The notes below the pieces were generated by a model. The model saw only the letters and a program-made list of their open reading frames with translations. It had not been told where the DNA came from and made no database searches. Positions 17,558 through 28,878 of a stretch of 64,000 nt of DNA are shown here, piece after piece. The stretch covers positions 985,060-1,049,059 of the forward strand of contig NW_005199770.1 in NCBI RefSeq assembly GCF_000372725.1. The letters run 5' to 3'. The position numbers and the translations under genes were made by a program. Origin of the DNA: Emiliania huxleyi CCMP1516 (Eukaryota > Haptophyta > Isochrysidales > Noelaerhabdaceae). Every line of letters starts with the position of its first letter. Position 1 is the stretch's first letter.

Positions 17558-19888
17558 ATGCAGCCGGGCTTGCCGTCGTGCAGCCCTTTTTGCTTCGGCT
17601 CGTCGTCAGCGACGCGCCAGTCCTGGCGCAGCCGCCCCGCCGTGCGGTCCACGGCCTTGCAGCCCGTCGACGCGCCCGACGACGTGACCGCGGCCGAGAT
17701 GGAGGCCTTCATGGACCACATCCAGCCGAGCTTGTACCAGCCGCCCGACGACAGCGACATTGCCCATGAGTTCACGGCGTGGCTGGCGGCGCGCCGCGAG
17801 ACGTTGCGGACCGCCGCCGGTGCAGGCCGCCCTCGCGACTCGCAGGCCGACGTCGCCGCACCCGACGCCGGCGGCGGCGAGGAGTCGCCCGACAACGAGA
17901 CGGGGCGCGCGACTCCGCCCGCACCTGCGCCGGCGGCGGCGTCCGGCCGCCGGCGCCGGCGCAAGCCGCTCGCCGGCGGCGGCGGCGAGAAGGAGAACGC
18001 GGACGTCGAGATGGACGCGCTCATGGTCGAGCGGCCCCGGCCTGCGCAGACGGAGCAGCGCTGGCGCGCCGTCCTTGCCGCGCGCCACGAGGATTACGAC
18101 CGGGAGCTCGAGAAGGACAACCCGGAGCGGCCGTGGCACAGGGTGCCACACTTCCAGGGCGACGTCGAGGCGGAGTGCAAGCTGTGGGCAAGGGTCTCGC
18201 GTGCGCTCGGCGAGGCATACGCGCGTGACGGCTGGCGCATCGAGACCATCGAGTTTGACCCCAAGCGACCCGGGCAAGCCAAAACCGCGCGCGCCACGCG
18301 CCACAAGAGGCTGCGGGAGGCGGCGAAGCGGGCGGAGAGCAAGGCTGCGGCTGCCGCCGCCGCCACCGCGACGCCGTCGCCCGCCGCCGCCGCCGCGGCG
18401 GCGGCGGAGGCCTCGGAGGGCGCGGCGGCGGAGGAGGAGCTGAAGGCGGCGCGGCGAGCCCAGGCAGAAAAGACTGCTGCACGGCTGTTCGAGCAGCTGG
18501 AGGACGGCGAGGAGGAGGGGGAGGGGGAGGCGGCTCGCGAGGCGTCAGCGCGCACGCTATCCATCGCCACTGATGCCTTGCTGGGCGTTCTCGACGCGGC
18601 CGACGGAGGCACCGTCGAGACGAAGGACGCGTACCAAACGGCGGACAAGCCGCTGGGCGAGGGGGAGGCGACGGAGGCGGTCGAGAAGGACAACATCACC
18701 ATCGCCTTCAACAGGACCATCGTCCGCGAGGTGCGGCGGCTCCTGCAGACGTACGGCGGCGATCACAGGCCGCCGAGCATGGGCGCTGAAATGCACTACG
18801 AGCTCGCTGCGATGGAGGGCCCGTACGCTGACCCGAACGCCTTCTCGTGCGACCCGGACTCGCTGTCCACGCAACAGCTCGACGCGCGTTTGCTACTGTG
18901 GTACCGGCAGTGCCTCCCCAAGCCGCCGCAATGGCGCGCCGACCCAAAGCTCAAGCAGCAGCCCTGGCGCGGCACCGATGGGCAGGAGCTGCTGCTGCCG
19001 CAGTGCTGGCCGTCGCATTGGCTGACGCGCGCGCGGCTGCTCGGCGCGCGGCGCGGCGTCGCGCTGACGCTGCGCGAGGCGGACGCAGAGGCGCACGGCG
19101 AGGCGCCGCATGCGCCGCAGCTCGTCGCGGACGCAAAGTTCGCGTTCGAGGTGGCGCTGCGCGAGCAGCAGCCCGCAGGCGCTCTCTATGAGAGCTACCG
19201 CCGCCTAGCGGCGGCTCTCGCGCACTCGCGGCGCACTCGCGCGGGGCTCGCGCTCCGCCACCTGGCCCTTTGCCCGGCGTGCAGCGACGCCCTCTGCTTC
19301 CCGGCGCTGCACCTCCCAGCCGTGACGCGCTACACGCTGCCGCCCGTGGTGCAGCGCGCCGGCTGCAGCGATTGCGACTACTTGGCGATGCGGCGCATGC
19401 TCGCCGCCCGCACGTCGTCGTACAACGAGTGCACCGCGAAGGACGCGGCGGAGTGGCTGCGCGGGCTCGAGCAGGCTGACGCCGTCAAGCACGCGTGGGG
19501 CGTCGTCGTCGTCGACGCCATCAACCGCCCGCCCCACGCGGCGACGCGGCTCGCCATCATGGAGGGCACGTTCGACCACGACTCCTTTGCCGCGTTCCTG
19601 CGGGCGACGCCCGGCGTGGCCGTGCCCTACTGTGGGGCGCATGGGCCGCCGCGGTCCGCGGCGGACGATGCGCCGATGCCGGGCGCGCCACCGGGCGCGC
19701 CGATGCCGGGCGCGCCGATGACGGACGCGCCAATCCCGGGCGAGCCGCCGGCCCCGGCGGCGGCGGAGGATGCGCCGATGCCGGGCGGCGGGCAGGACGC
19801 GCACCGTAACGGCTGCGCGTGCCCCGGGGGCTGCCTGGGCGGCCCCTCGTTCCTCCCGTTGGATCCGTGCTGCGAGTGCGAGGAGTGA
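17558..19888 (+). CDS. Large hypothetical protein with Pro-rich C-terminal repeats
   Basis: Single uninterrupted frame of about 776 residues from ATG 17558; the frame is also open upstream to ~17456 but without an ATG. I do not recognise the family. Visible features: charged N-terminal half with a basic cluster (SGRRRRRKPLAG, near residue 140) and long Ala/Glu-rich helices (coiled-coil-like, residues ~250-350); a more globular section with WYRQCLPKPPQWR, PQCWPSHWLTRARLLGARRG, and a Cys-containing part (LALCPACSDALCF; AGCSDCDY) that might bind metal; VVVVDAINRPPHAAT; and a C-terminal repeat of APMPGAP/APIPGEP before a Cys-rich end (CACPGGCLGG, DPCCECEE). The basic cluster suggests a nuclear protein. 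The absence of introns, in a region where other long genes have many, is notable. Confidence 0.6.
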   Translation: MQPGLPSCSPFCFGSSSATRQSWRSRPAVRSTALQPVDAPDDVTAAEMEAFMDHIQPSLYQPPDDSDIAHEFTAWLAARRETLRTAAGAGRPRDSQADVAAPDAGGGEESPDNETGRATPPAPAPAAASGRRRRRKPLAGGGGEKENADVEMDALMVERPRPAQTEQRWRAVLAARHEDYDRELEKDNPERPWHRVPHFQGDVEAECKLWARVSRALGEAYARDGWRIETIEFDPKRPGQAKTARATRHKRLREAAKRAESKAAAAAAATATPSPAAAAAAAAEASEGAAAEEELKAARRAQAEKTAARLFEQLEDGEEEGEGEAAREASARTLSIATDALLGVLDAADGGTVETKDAYQTADKPLGEGEATEAVEKDNITIAFNRTIVREVRRLLQTYGGDHRPPSMGAEMHYELAAMEGPYADPNAFSCDPDSLSTQQLDARLLLWYRQCLPKPPQWRADPKLKQQPWRGTDGQELLLPQCWPSHWLTRARLLGARRGVALTLREADAEAHGEAPHAPQLVADAKFAFEVALREQQPAGALYESYRRLAAALAHSRRTRAGLALRHLALCPACSDALCFPALHLPAVTRYTLPPVVQRAGCSDCDYLAMRRMLAARTSSYNECTAKDAAEWLRGLEQADAVKHAWGVVVVDAINRPPHAATRLAIMEGTFDHDSFAAFLRATPGVAVPYCGAHGPPRSAADDAPMPGAPPGAPMPGAPMTDAPIPGEPPAPAAAEDAPMPGGGQDAHRNGCACPGGCLGGPSFLPLDPCCECEE

Positions 19889-20460
<572 letters not shown>

Positions 20461-21531
20461 AGCAAGCGGGCATGACCAGAGGCGCCCGCGGAGGGACAAC
20501 CGGGATCGCCCTCGCCCGAGCCAGAGCCAGCCCTGGCCCCTGGCCGCGCGCGCGGCCTTCTTTCTGGCCCGCATCCACCGCAGCGGCGGCCGCCGCTGCG
20601 AAGACTGCGGCCGCGCGACGCCTCCACGAGCATACGATCGAGCGCCCGGAGGGGCTCGGGCTGAGTGCCGTCGCGAGACCTCGGCACGCCTGCGCACGCC
20701 TGCGCACGCGGCAGAGCGACAGCGGCACCACCCTCGTCGGGCGCCGACGAAGCGTGCTCGCGGGTCGCCGCTCCGTCGACCGACGGCCGAGACACTTGCT
20801 CCGACGCCGCCCCGCCCCCGCCCCGCCGGTCCGGCACCGATATCTCGGAGGACGACCTAAGGAAGAGCGTGGCGGCGCGTCGCCGGAGGACGGCGCGCTC
20901 GTGCTCTCGCCGCGAGATCGAGGGGGGGGGGGGGGGGGGGGGGGGGCTCCCCCCCCGAAAAAACCCCGGGCCAAGGGGGCCGGGGCCCCCACCCCCAAAA
21001 AACCCCCCCTATTAACAAAGTTGGGCGTGCGCGCGCGCCGTCCTGCAGCGTCGCCGGCCGCAGGCCAAGGAGCTCGGCTCCTCGAGAGCACCGACGGACG
21101 ACAAATTGCTCCTCAGCAGTGCGACGCCGAGCTGGAGGCTCGGCCGGGAGCTCGCGCGGGCGCGTGGAGCTTTCCGCTCGGGCCAGCAGGAAACGGGCGC
21201 CCCGCACAGCGACGCCCGCCGTAGAGTGCCGAGAGCTCGGCTCGACGCGAGCGCCGAGGAAAAGCGATCGGCTCCCAAGCAGTGGGACGCCGAGCTGGAG
21301 GTTCGGGCGGGAGCTCGCGCGAGCACATAGCAAGGTGCGTGCGCGGCGGCGTGACACAGGTGAGCGGGCAGCTGGCGCACATTTCGGCTGTGGGAGCTGC
21401 CAGGAGTTTGCTCTCTCCGTTCACACCCCTTTGCAGAAATTTTACAAGCCCCGTGCCCAGTGTTGTGCAAAGAAGAAATTTAGGTGGGTTGACGTCTCTG
21501 TTTTCTTTCTTTCGCGGCCGCGGCGGCGGCG
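20461..21531. other. Repeat-rich region, no certain gene
   Basis: Strongly GC-rich with open frames on both strands typical of composition bias. A G24 run followed by C, A and G/C runs spans 20922..21010. A ~60-bp block (GACGCCGAGCTGGAGG ... GGGAGCTCGCGCG) is duplicated at 21122..21160 and 21288..21326. CGTTCACACCCCTTTGCAGA (21419 area) recurs at 60089. One fragment in the 20850 area (GTDISEDDLRKSVAARRR) looks protein-like but could not be extended. Confidence 0.4.
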
Positions 21532-21659
21532 AGGTCAAGAGCACCAAGAAGGATTGGGCGAGCTTCGCGCGCGGCCTCGCCCGCTCCCCCTATCATGGCG
21601 GCCCACGCCTTGAGTCCAACGAAGCCTCCCTCTTCGAGGGGAGCGATGACGAGCTCTAG
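21532..21659 (+). CDS. Possible 3'-terminal exon of an unrecognised gene
   Basis: After a T/C-rich stretch and an AG, the frame reads VKSTKKDWASFARGLARSPY then HGGPRLESNEASLFEGSDDEL and stops. Composition is unlike the neighbouring repeat, with a balanced residue mix and an acidic end. No upstream exon could be assigned with confidence. It ends 38 bp before transposon copy 2, so the original 3' untranslated region may carry the insertion. Confidence 0.3.
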
Positions 21660-21697
21660 AAGGGCCGCCGAGCCCTCCCCGCGGCGCAACTCTAGCA

Positions 21698-22869
21698 CGG
21701 TCTCAGCCCTACCTGGCCATTCTAGATTATAGAATGGCATCCTTACATCTAGAATGGCGTCTCGCGCGCGCTCACCCGGCCGCCTCGCAGCCCCAGCGGC
21801 CGGGGGGCGCTTGCCGGGGTTGGGGCTGGTCACACACAGGCGCCACTTTAACGCGGCGAGCCAGAGCAGTCACACAGGAGAGCCCCCAACATGCCACATT
21901 TTCAGCAGCAGACGGGCCGCGGTGAGGGCCCATTCTGTATCGAAGAATGGGGTCCGCCGCCGTCCCCCACGGCCTTGCTTCTCACGCCCCCAGCGGCGGC
22001 GTGCCGCTCGGCCAGACTGGTGGGGTTCGCGCACAAGCCCCAGTTCAACACAGAGAGCCCAACAGTCCGCAAATGAGAGTCCTCCCCCCGCCCCCAAACC
22101 AGAGCAGACGCCGGGGGGTGCGCCACGTATGGCAAAAGCAAACGCACGATGGCCGCCGGCGGCCGTTGAGCGCTGCCGCCGTTCGAGCCTTGGATGTCAG
22201 TCCGTCGCCGCCTGTGGCGAGGGCAGTGGAGGTGTGAGATTTGTGCTCGCAAGTGGTGTGGGCGGGCGAAAGGGTCGGGCGCCGGCGAAAGAGAGCAGAC
22301 AGCAGACAGCGCGAAATGCGGACTACTCGTGTCACATCTACTCCTCGTGTCACCTAGTCATGGTCGTCGCTTCCCTGGCCGGTCTCCGAGTCCTGCTCCT
22401 CGCCCGAGTCCTCGTCCAAGTTCGAGTAGTCTTCCTCCTCTTCGTCCTCTTCGTCGATCTCGTCGAGCCGGCTCCTGGCCCGACGCCCGTGACGCTGGGG
22501 CCGACTTGCTACGCGCGCTGCGACCCGGACCGCCACCTCTGCTGCCGCCTGTGCTACCCGTAGTCCTTGCCGGCGAGCGAGTGCCTTTTGCGGGGCTGTC
22601 GCCAGAGCGGGTGTCGCCACGGCCGTCTTCTGATCTGTTTTGTGGTCTGCGGACTGCGCGCTGCGCTGCGCTGCGCGTCTCGAGGCGCGCCGCAACACAG
22701 CCCGTGTAAATGGGGTAATGGATAAACCAAGCATCCCCGATGGCCGGGGGGATGTCCCATGGCCCCGGGGTGGCCGTGGGCACGCAGGGGGCGCCGCTAC
22801 GGGCCGCTGCGGCGCCCATTCTACTTCGAAGAATGCCATTCTTGAAACTAGAATCTAGGTCTGAGACCG
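21698..22869 (-). mobile_element. 1172-bp TIR transposon, copy 2, AGCA target duplication
   Basis: Reverse complement of 11558..12729, with identical total length because small indels cancel out. Ends CGGTCTCAG; flanked by AGCA at 21694..21697 and 22870..22873. The target duplication differs from that of copy 1 (TCAA), so the two copies inserted independently and are not arms of a segmental inversion. Contains the same small ORF on the minus strand (22839..22354). Confidence 0.85.
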
Positions 22870-22922
22870 AGCAGCGCCGCGGGCAGGGCGGCTCGCATAG
22901 CGCCCGCGCGCGCGTTCGAGCG

Positions 22923-23544
<622 letters not shown>

Positions 23545-23725
23545 CCCGCACCATCTCCGTCGCTCGGTTGCTCAACCAATCCACCTCCGGGAGGCGGCCA
23601 GGGCTCACATAGACTCGGTCGAAAGACCCCAGATTGGCACTTGTGCCTCTCTGGAGGTGTGGACAGCGTCAGGGTGGCCCGCCACAGCAGACAGCACGTA
23701 CGACCCCTGGAATTGCGACTAGCCG
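23545..23725 (+). repeat. Dispersed repeat, second copy at 36855..37035
   Basis: The blocks CCGCACCATCTCCGTC, CATAGACTCGGTCGAAAGAC, CAGGGTGGCCCGCCAC and CCTGGAATTGCGA occur in the same order at 36855..37035, with indels between them. Not coding. Confidence 0.65.
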
Positions 23726-23788
23726 CTTTCCTCCCGCTGTGATTTGTGTGAGCTCTGTGTGCCTTGATCTGCTAACAACGAACCCAAA

Positions 23789-23790
<2 letters not shown>

Positions 23791-23856
<66 letters not shown>

Positions 23857-23985
23857 CACGCACACACAACCACACGCACGCACACACACACACACACACC
23901 GACACGTGCGCGCACGCGCGCGCGCGCCCGCTCGAGCACGCGCGCGCACACACACGCACGCACACACACTCAGTTGAATTGCTAA
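23791..23985. repeat. (CA)n/(CACG)n compound microsatellite
   Basis: CA repeats with CG interruptions, grading into CGCG-rich and CACG-rich parts. Confidence 0.9.
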
Positions 23986-24150
23986 AAATTCTCTCTCACT
24001 CTCACACACCACAGGTGGTCCCGTGCCAGCTGCCGCCGCCCGTGAGACCTGGATAAAAGAAATTATTCAGGGTTTTTGACAACAAAACGAATCTCCCAAC
24101 ATGCCGCTGTTCTCGCCCTCGTTCCGCATTGCTTTGGCAATCTCCCGCCC

Positions 24151-25479
24151 TCATACCATCGTCGACTCATGCGATCCGCTGGCCTTGCTCGCAACAACAC
24201 TTCCGCGGAACGTCTCGTCAAACAATTCCGCCGCAGTGACTTTCGTCTCGCGCATAACGGCCTTTGTCTTCTCAGGCAGCTGCCGATTCAGGTGGAGCGT
24301 CAGCATCATCAGCGCAGAGGTGGCCGCCGCCATGGCGGCCGCCACGGCAAAGGGCAGGCGCGGGGCCACGGTGTACAACGGCCCGGCAGCAAACGATCCG
24401 ATAAAGCGCCCCAGGCCCATGCAGGCTTGCCCAGACCCGAGAACAGCACCCATGCGCGAGGGCGTGGAGTAGCGCGCCAGAAGCGTCGTGATGGCAGGGA
24501 TTCCAAAGCCGCTCCCCGAAAATATGAGTCCGACGCCGACGAGGAAGACCTGGAGTGAGCCGGCGAGCGCCATGACACTGTAGCCGAGGGCGGTGACGGC
24601 GATGCCGATCACCTCACAGGTGTGCTTTCCGATGCTCGGACTGACCTTGATGAAGCCGAGCGTCTGACATGCGGTTGCCGCGATGCCGCCCATGGTCTGT
24701 ACTAGGGAGAATTGGACGGGGTCAGTGCCGTACTCGACCTGCATGAAGTAGAGCCCCAACGACTGGAAGGTCATCATCGCAAAGTAGTGCAGGTATCCGC
24801 ACAAGGTCACCAGCCGAATGAGCGGCGCATGCTCCCTCATCAACGCCTCGGAGGGACGGGCGGCCGGCGGTGCCGACTTCTCCTCGACCTTCGCATCGTC
24901 CTGCTTGGGCGCCGCCGGCACAGTTGGGGTGGGAGGGTCGTCTTTGAACAAGACCAATGCGGCGGTGAAGCCAATCGCGCCTAGACTGCTAGCGACAAAA
25001 AATGGAAGGCGCAGGCCGCCGACGGAGTACAGGCCTCCGCCCAGCGCCGGTCCAAAGATGACCGCAAGTGGTACCATAGCTGTGCACACCGCCATGTACC
25101 GCGCCCTATTCTCCGGCGGCGAGTTGCGAGCGATGTAGCTCTGCGAGAGGACCATCGTCCCGGAAAAGAAACCGCCGCAGCCCCGGATGCCCACCAGAAC
25201 GCCGTAGCTGTTTGCCACCGGCATGAGCCCCAGGCAGGTTGTTGATCCTGCAAAAGAGAGGAGAATAAGCGGCTTGGTCCGCTTGAACGTATCGCGTGCC
25301 TTCCCAAAGGCGAATGACGATATGATATTTGAGCCCAGCGCAATGGAGAAGAGGAGGGTCACCTGCGTGGCGGTGGCGTCGTATTGCAGCGCGAGCGGGG
25401 TGAGCACCGGCGACACGATAAAGACGGAGAGAAAGTCGATGAACACGGCGAACCACGCAATCAGGACGGAGCTATCCAT
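24151..25479 (-). CDS. Major facilitator superfamily transporter
   Basis: Uninterrupted 442-residue frame with ATG at 25479. Twelve hydrophobic segments can be traced, with the central hydrophilic loop (Pro/Lys/Glu-rich, residues ~190-230) dividing two six-helix halves as usual in the family. The loop after helix 2 reads FGKARDTFKRTKPLI, close to the MFS motif G-x3-D-x-x-x-R/K. Integral membrane secondary transporter; substrate and membrane cannot be told. The C-terminus is hydrophilic and short. Intron-free, unlike several neighbours. The 3' side (24030..24075) is AT-rich and may carry the cleavage signals. Confidence 0.85.
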   Translation of the reverse strand: MDSSVLIAWFAVFIDFLSVFIVSPVLTPLALQYDATATQVTLLFSIALGSNIISSFAFGKARDTFKRTKPLILLSFAGSTTCLGLMPVANSYGVLVGIRGCGGFFSGTMVLSQSYIARNSPPENRARYMAVCTAMVPLAVIFGPALGGGLYSVGGLRLPFFVASSLGAIGFTAALVLFKDDPPTPTVPAAPKQDDAKVEEKSAPPAARPSEALMREHAPLIRLVTLCGYLHYFAMMTFQSLGLYFMQVEYGTDPVQFSLVQTMGGIAATACQTLGFIKVSPSIGKHTCEVIGIAVTALGYSVMALAGSLQVFLVGVGLIFSGSGFGIPAITTLLARYSTPSRMGAVLGSGQACMGLGRFIGSFAAGPLYTVAPRLPFAVAAAMAAATSALMMLTLHLNRQLPEKTKAVMRETKVTAAELFDETFRGSVVASKASGSHESTMV

Positions 25480-25944
25480 TCCTGCACGTCGGGGTCGAAG
25501 CCGCGTCCTGGCACGTCGGTCGGGGTCGAGCCGCGTGAGTCCCCAGGGACGACCGAGAATAATCGTTTTGTTTTCAGTGTAGTCGTACGTACTTTTCCAG
25601 CGTACATCCTCTCTCTCTCTCGTGTACGTACTTTTAGATCTAGCTTACTGGGAGAAAAGAGAGAGGGGGTTGTGTTCTCTCTCTCTCGTGTATGTAGCTC
25701 TTACGTACGTACCCGAAGGTGAACTGCTGACACTTTTAGCTTGCTGGGAGAAAAGGTTGTTTGTGTTCTAAGGGCCCTACGCGCGGCTGAGAGCTTGGAA
25801 GCGAGCTTTGCACGGCGATCGAGGATGACGCGGTTCACCTTGTGGCTCTTGCGTTTTCAACACTCGTATATTGTTGGCAAATCAAGACAGTTTTGGTTCT
25901 CCTTTTGGTATGTTGTTGTTGTTATAGGTCGTGAACATGAAAGA
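25480..25944. other. 5' flank of the MFS gene
   Basis: Low-GC region with CTCTCTCTCGTGTACGTA-type repeats (two copies, 25610 and 25680 areas) and GTACGTAC palindromes. Probably upstream regulatory sequence, but no specific factor site is recognised. Confidence 0.4.
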
Positions 25945-26260
25945 AAGAAAGAAAGAAAACAGACAACCCAAGGGAGGGAACATGAGCCCGACCTGGACTA
26001 AATAAATAAATAAATAAAACGGGCACGCCAAACGAGGGGTGGGAGAGGGACAGGGTCCCCACCTGCACGAGCAGGATCTTGGAAGGACGATCAGGGACAC
26101 AGGGGAACGGGAGCGGGGAGCGCATCGCGACACGGAGGGGGGCTGGGCAGGGTTCACCCACACGACAGGGTCCCAGGGATTCCTCTCTCGTATAGGACAG
26201 GTTGCACCCGGCGGCACGGGGGCAGGCGCGGGCCTCCTACTGGTTGCGCTCTCCTAGTTC
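25945..26260. repeat. Cluster of dispersed-repeat pieces
   Basis: Contains AAACAGACAACCCAAGGGAG, an (AAAT)4 run, then a block (26030..26130) whose reverse complement is scattered over 57000..57250, and TTGCACCCGGCGGCACG with GCGGGCCTCCT (26205..26250), which recurs at 46625..46690 just upstream of ALG8. Confidence 0.6.
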
Positions 26261-26493
26261 TCCTGCTCCTGACAAGGGACAGCGACAGGCTCGCAGCACG
26301 GTGGACTCCCTATTCCACTGGCGATCTCTCTCGACTAGCGACCTTCCTCCGGCTTCTCACCAGCAGTCTCTCACTACCACGGGCACACTGACAGAGGCGG
26401 CCAAAAGGCTCACGTGGGTGGCAGGGCGGTGATAGGAGTCTCCCACTCTGTGGGCTTCGCTAGAGGTGCGGCCCCTGCGCGTGTCCTCGCCCT

Positions 26494-27179
<686 letters not shown>

Positions 27180-27536
27180 CTGGTGGTGGGCGGCGACCGC
27201 CGCATACCGTCCTACGGCGGGGACTATCGCTACGCCAGGGAAGACAAGGGCGTCGAAGTGCAGCTGCTGCTGTTCGAATCGTTCGGCGGGTTCGGAAAGG
27301 GGGTCCGTGAGATCCTCAGGAAGGCGGCGGACGTACTACAGAACAAGCTGACGCGGGCCCAGTACCTCGATGAGGTGACTTGGACCACCAAGAGCTGGCT
27401 GGGGCTGCAGAAGCAGCGCATCTCAGTCGTTCTTCACACGGCAATCGCAGAGCAGATTGTGAATGAGCTTGCCTGTGGCGGGGGTGGGCGAGTGCACGGA
27501 GCTAAGTGCCTCGCCACCCTCGCAGGAGTCGCTTAG
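27180..27536 (+). pseudogene. LINE-type retrotransposon remnant (C-terminal RT region)
   Basis: The frame reads EVQLLLFESFGGFGKGVREI, then LTRAQYLDEVTWTTKSWLGL and QKQRISVVLHTAIAEQIVNE before a stop. This pattern (hydrophobic -E-T/S-x-GG-x-G, a W-T/S-x-x-x-W segment, then QRISV-LH-A-A-QI) is the segment that ends many algal non-LTR reverse-transcriptase ORFs. The catalytic YADD-type region is absent, so this is a 5'-truncated copy. The downstream segment 27545..27640 recurs inverted at 56690..56850. Confidence 0.55.
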
Positions 27537-27544
27537 GCGGCTCC

Positions 27545-27640
27545 CGTGGTGTACCTGTGTTAGTGCCAGTGCGAGCCAGTCCCGTGCCCAGTCCTGTGCC
27601 CAGTGTCGTGCGAGGGAGTTTTGTTGTAAAATTCTGTTTC
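27545..27640 (-). repeat. Dispersed repeat, inverted copy at 56690..56850
   Basis: AGTGCCAGTGCGAGCCAGTC, CCGTGCCCAGT, GTGTCGTGCGAGGG and AAAATTCTG occur in reverse order and orientation at 56690..56850. Lies between the reverse-transcriptase remnant and the DUF2256 gene. Confidence 0.55.
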
Positions 27641-27674
27641 TCTTCGAGGCCGAGGAAGATGCCACGAAGAACGA

Positions 27675-28268
27675 ATGCTGTCGGTCACTCGCCTTGCGAC
27701 CATTGGCCTGCTTTCACGCGGGTCGTCCGTGGCGCAGCCCCATGCCGTCTGTTTGGCAATGAAGGCGCGGAACCCCAACAATCTCCCCGAGAAGGTGTGT
27801 GTTGTGTGCCAGCGGCCCTTCACCTGGCGCAAAAAGTGGGAGAGATGCTGGGACGACGTCACGACATGCAGTAAGAGGTGCAACAACGAACGCAAGAGAT
27901 CGAACCGGATAGCGCGCGGTGCAGCAGATGCGGAGGGCGAGGACGCGATGCAGTGCGATGTGAGTTCGGACGCAAGCGACGGTGCCGCCGAGAAGGCGAA
28001 CAAGAAGGCAGCGAAGAAGGCGGCCAAGGCAGAGCGGCGTGCGAGGCGTGAAGGTGTGTCGTCGGGTGGACAAAAGGCGTGTGATCTGTGCGCGCGTTCT
28101 GTCGACCTGCTGATTCGATGCGAGATTGATAGGAGTTCGGGCTGGAGGATGGTGTGCGGCCGATGCTGGAAGACGCCGGCGGTGGCGGGAGGCGTCCCAG
28201 ACGGGGATGGCCAGAACCCAAATTACCGCTACGGCGGCCTGTGGAAGAACCTGCACCGCACCATGTGA
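27675..28268 (+). CDS. DUF2256 domain protein with second Cys cluster
   Basis: 197-residue frame from ATG 27675. Residues ~37-70 read NLPEKVCVVCQRPFTWRKKW then ERCWDDVTTCSKRCNNERKR, an excellent match to DUF2256, a small Cys-rich module (CxxC ... CxxxC-like) found in bacteria and algae; its role is unknown. The N-terminus (MLSVTRLATIGLLSRGSS) is hydrophobic/basic and could be an organelle-targeting peptide. A Lys/Ala-rich linker follows, and then a second cluster: CDLCARSVDLLIRC ... WRMVCGRCW, probably another zinc site, ending YRYGGLWKNLHRTM. Expected to be a small organellar or nuclear zinc protein; function not inferable. Confidence 0.75.
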   Translation: MLSVTRLATIGLLSRGSSVAQPHAVCLAMKARNPNNLPEKVCVVCQRPFTWRKKWERCWDDVTTCSKRCNNERKRSNRIARGAADAEGEDAMQCDVSSDASDGAAEKANKKAAKKAAKAERRARREGVSSGGQKACDLCARSVDLLIRCEIDRSSGWRMVCGRCWKTPAVAGGVPDGDGQNPNYRYGGLWKNLHRTM

Positions 28269-28878
28269 AGGTAACCTCAGAGTGTCCCGAGTATCTGAGC
28301 AGGGGCCAGTGGGTCTGTCTGCTGCTAGCTCTAGACTGGGTGGAGGGTTGGAGCGGGTGTGCGGGAGACCCTGGAACTTTACTAGGGCCACCCCGGAGAG
28401 ACGGGAGGAAGCGAAGGAACGTCGATTGCGAGGCCGGGTAGGAGCCTGCGGGCCCTGCCTGCCTCGCCCTAGCAGCTAGGCTACGCGCCGTGGTACGCCG
28501 CGCCCCCCGCACACCGCAGTACCCCGTTCGAGCTGGCCACGCTGGCCACGCATCATGCTGTGCGTCGCTGTGCAGCAATCGCGTAACGGAGGGGCTCCTC
28601 CACCCTTTTCGGCTTCTCGCAAGAAGAGAAATAATAAAAATCTCTCTCTCTTCTCCCGCCTTCCTCTACCCCATTGCGCATTGGCTTTTGCCGTACATTG
28701 GAGATCGATGGCACCAGCGAACAGGCCACAGCCCACACATGCGGACGAGTCGGTCTATTTGCCGTCTGGTGCTCACCAACGGCTCCGGCAGTAGAAGAAA
28801 GCGGAGCGCAGCACGTAGCTCTCGCTCAGACTCGCTCAAGGAGGACGCACGACCGAGAATCGAGCGCATCTAGACTCG
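28269..28878. other. Intergenic
   Basis: No gene recognised. Presumably the promoter and leader of the downstream helical protein. AAATAATAAAAATCTCTCTC (28630 area) is the most AT-rich part. Confidence 0.35.

Noticed and set aside
20922..21010. G-run block as telomeric sequence
   Set aside because: Homopolymers only; no regular telomere unit and it lies between ordinary repeats.
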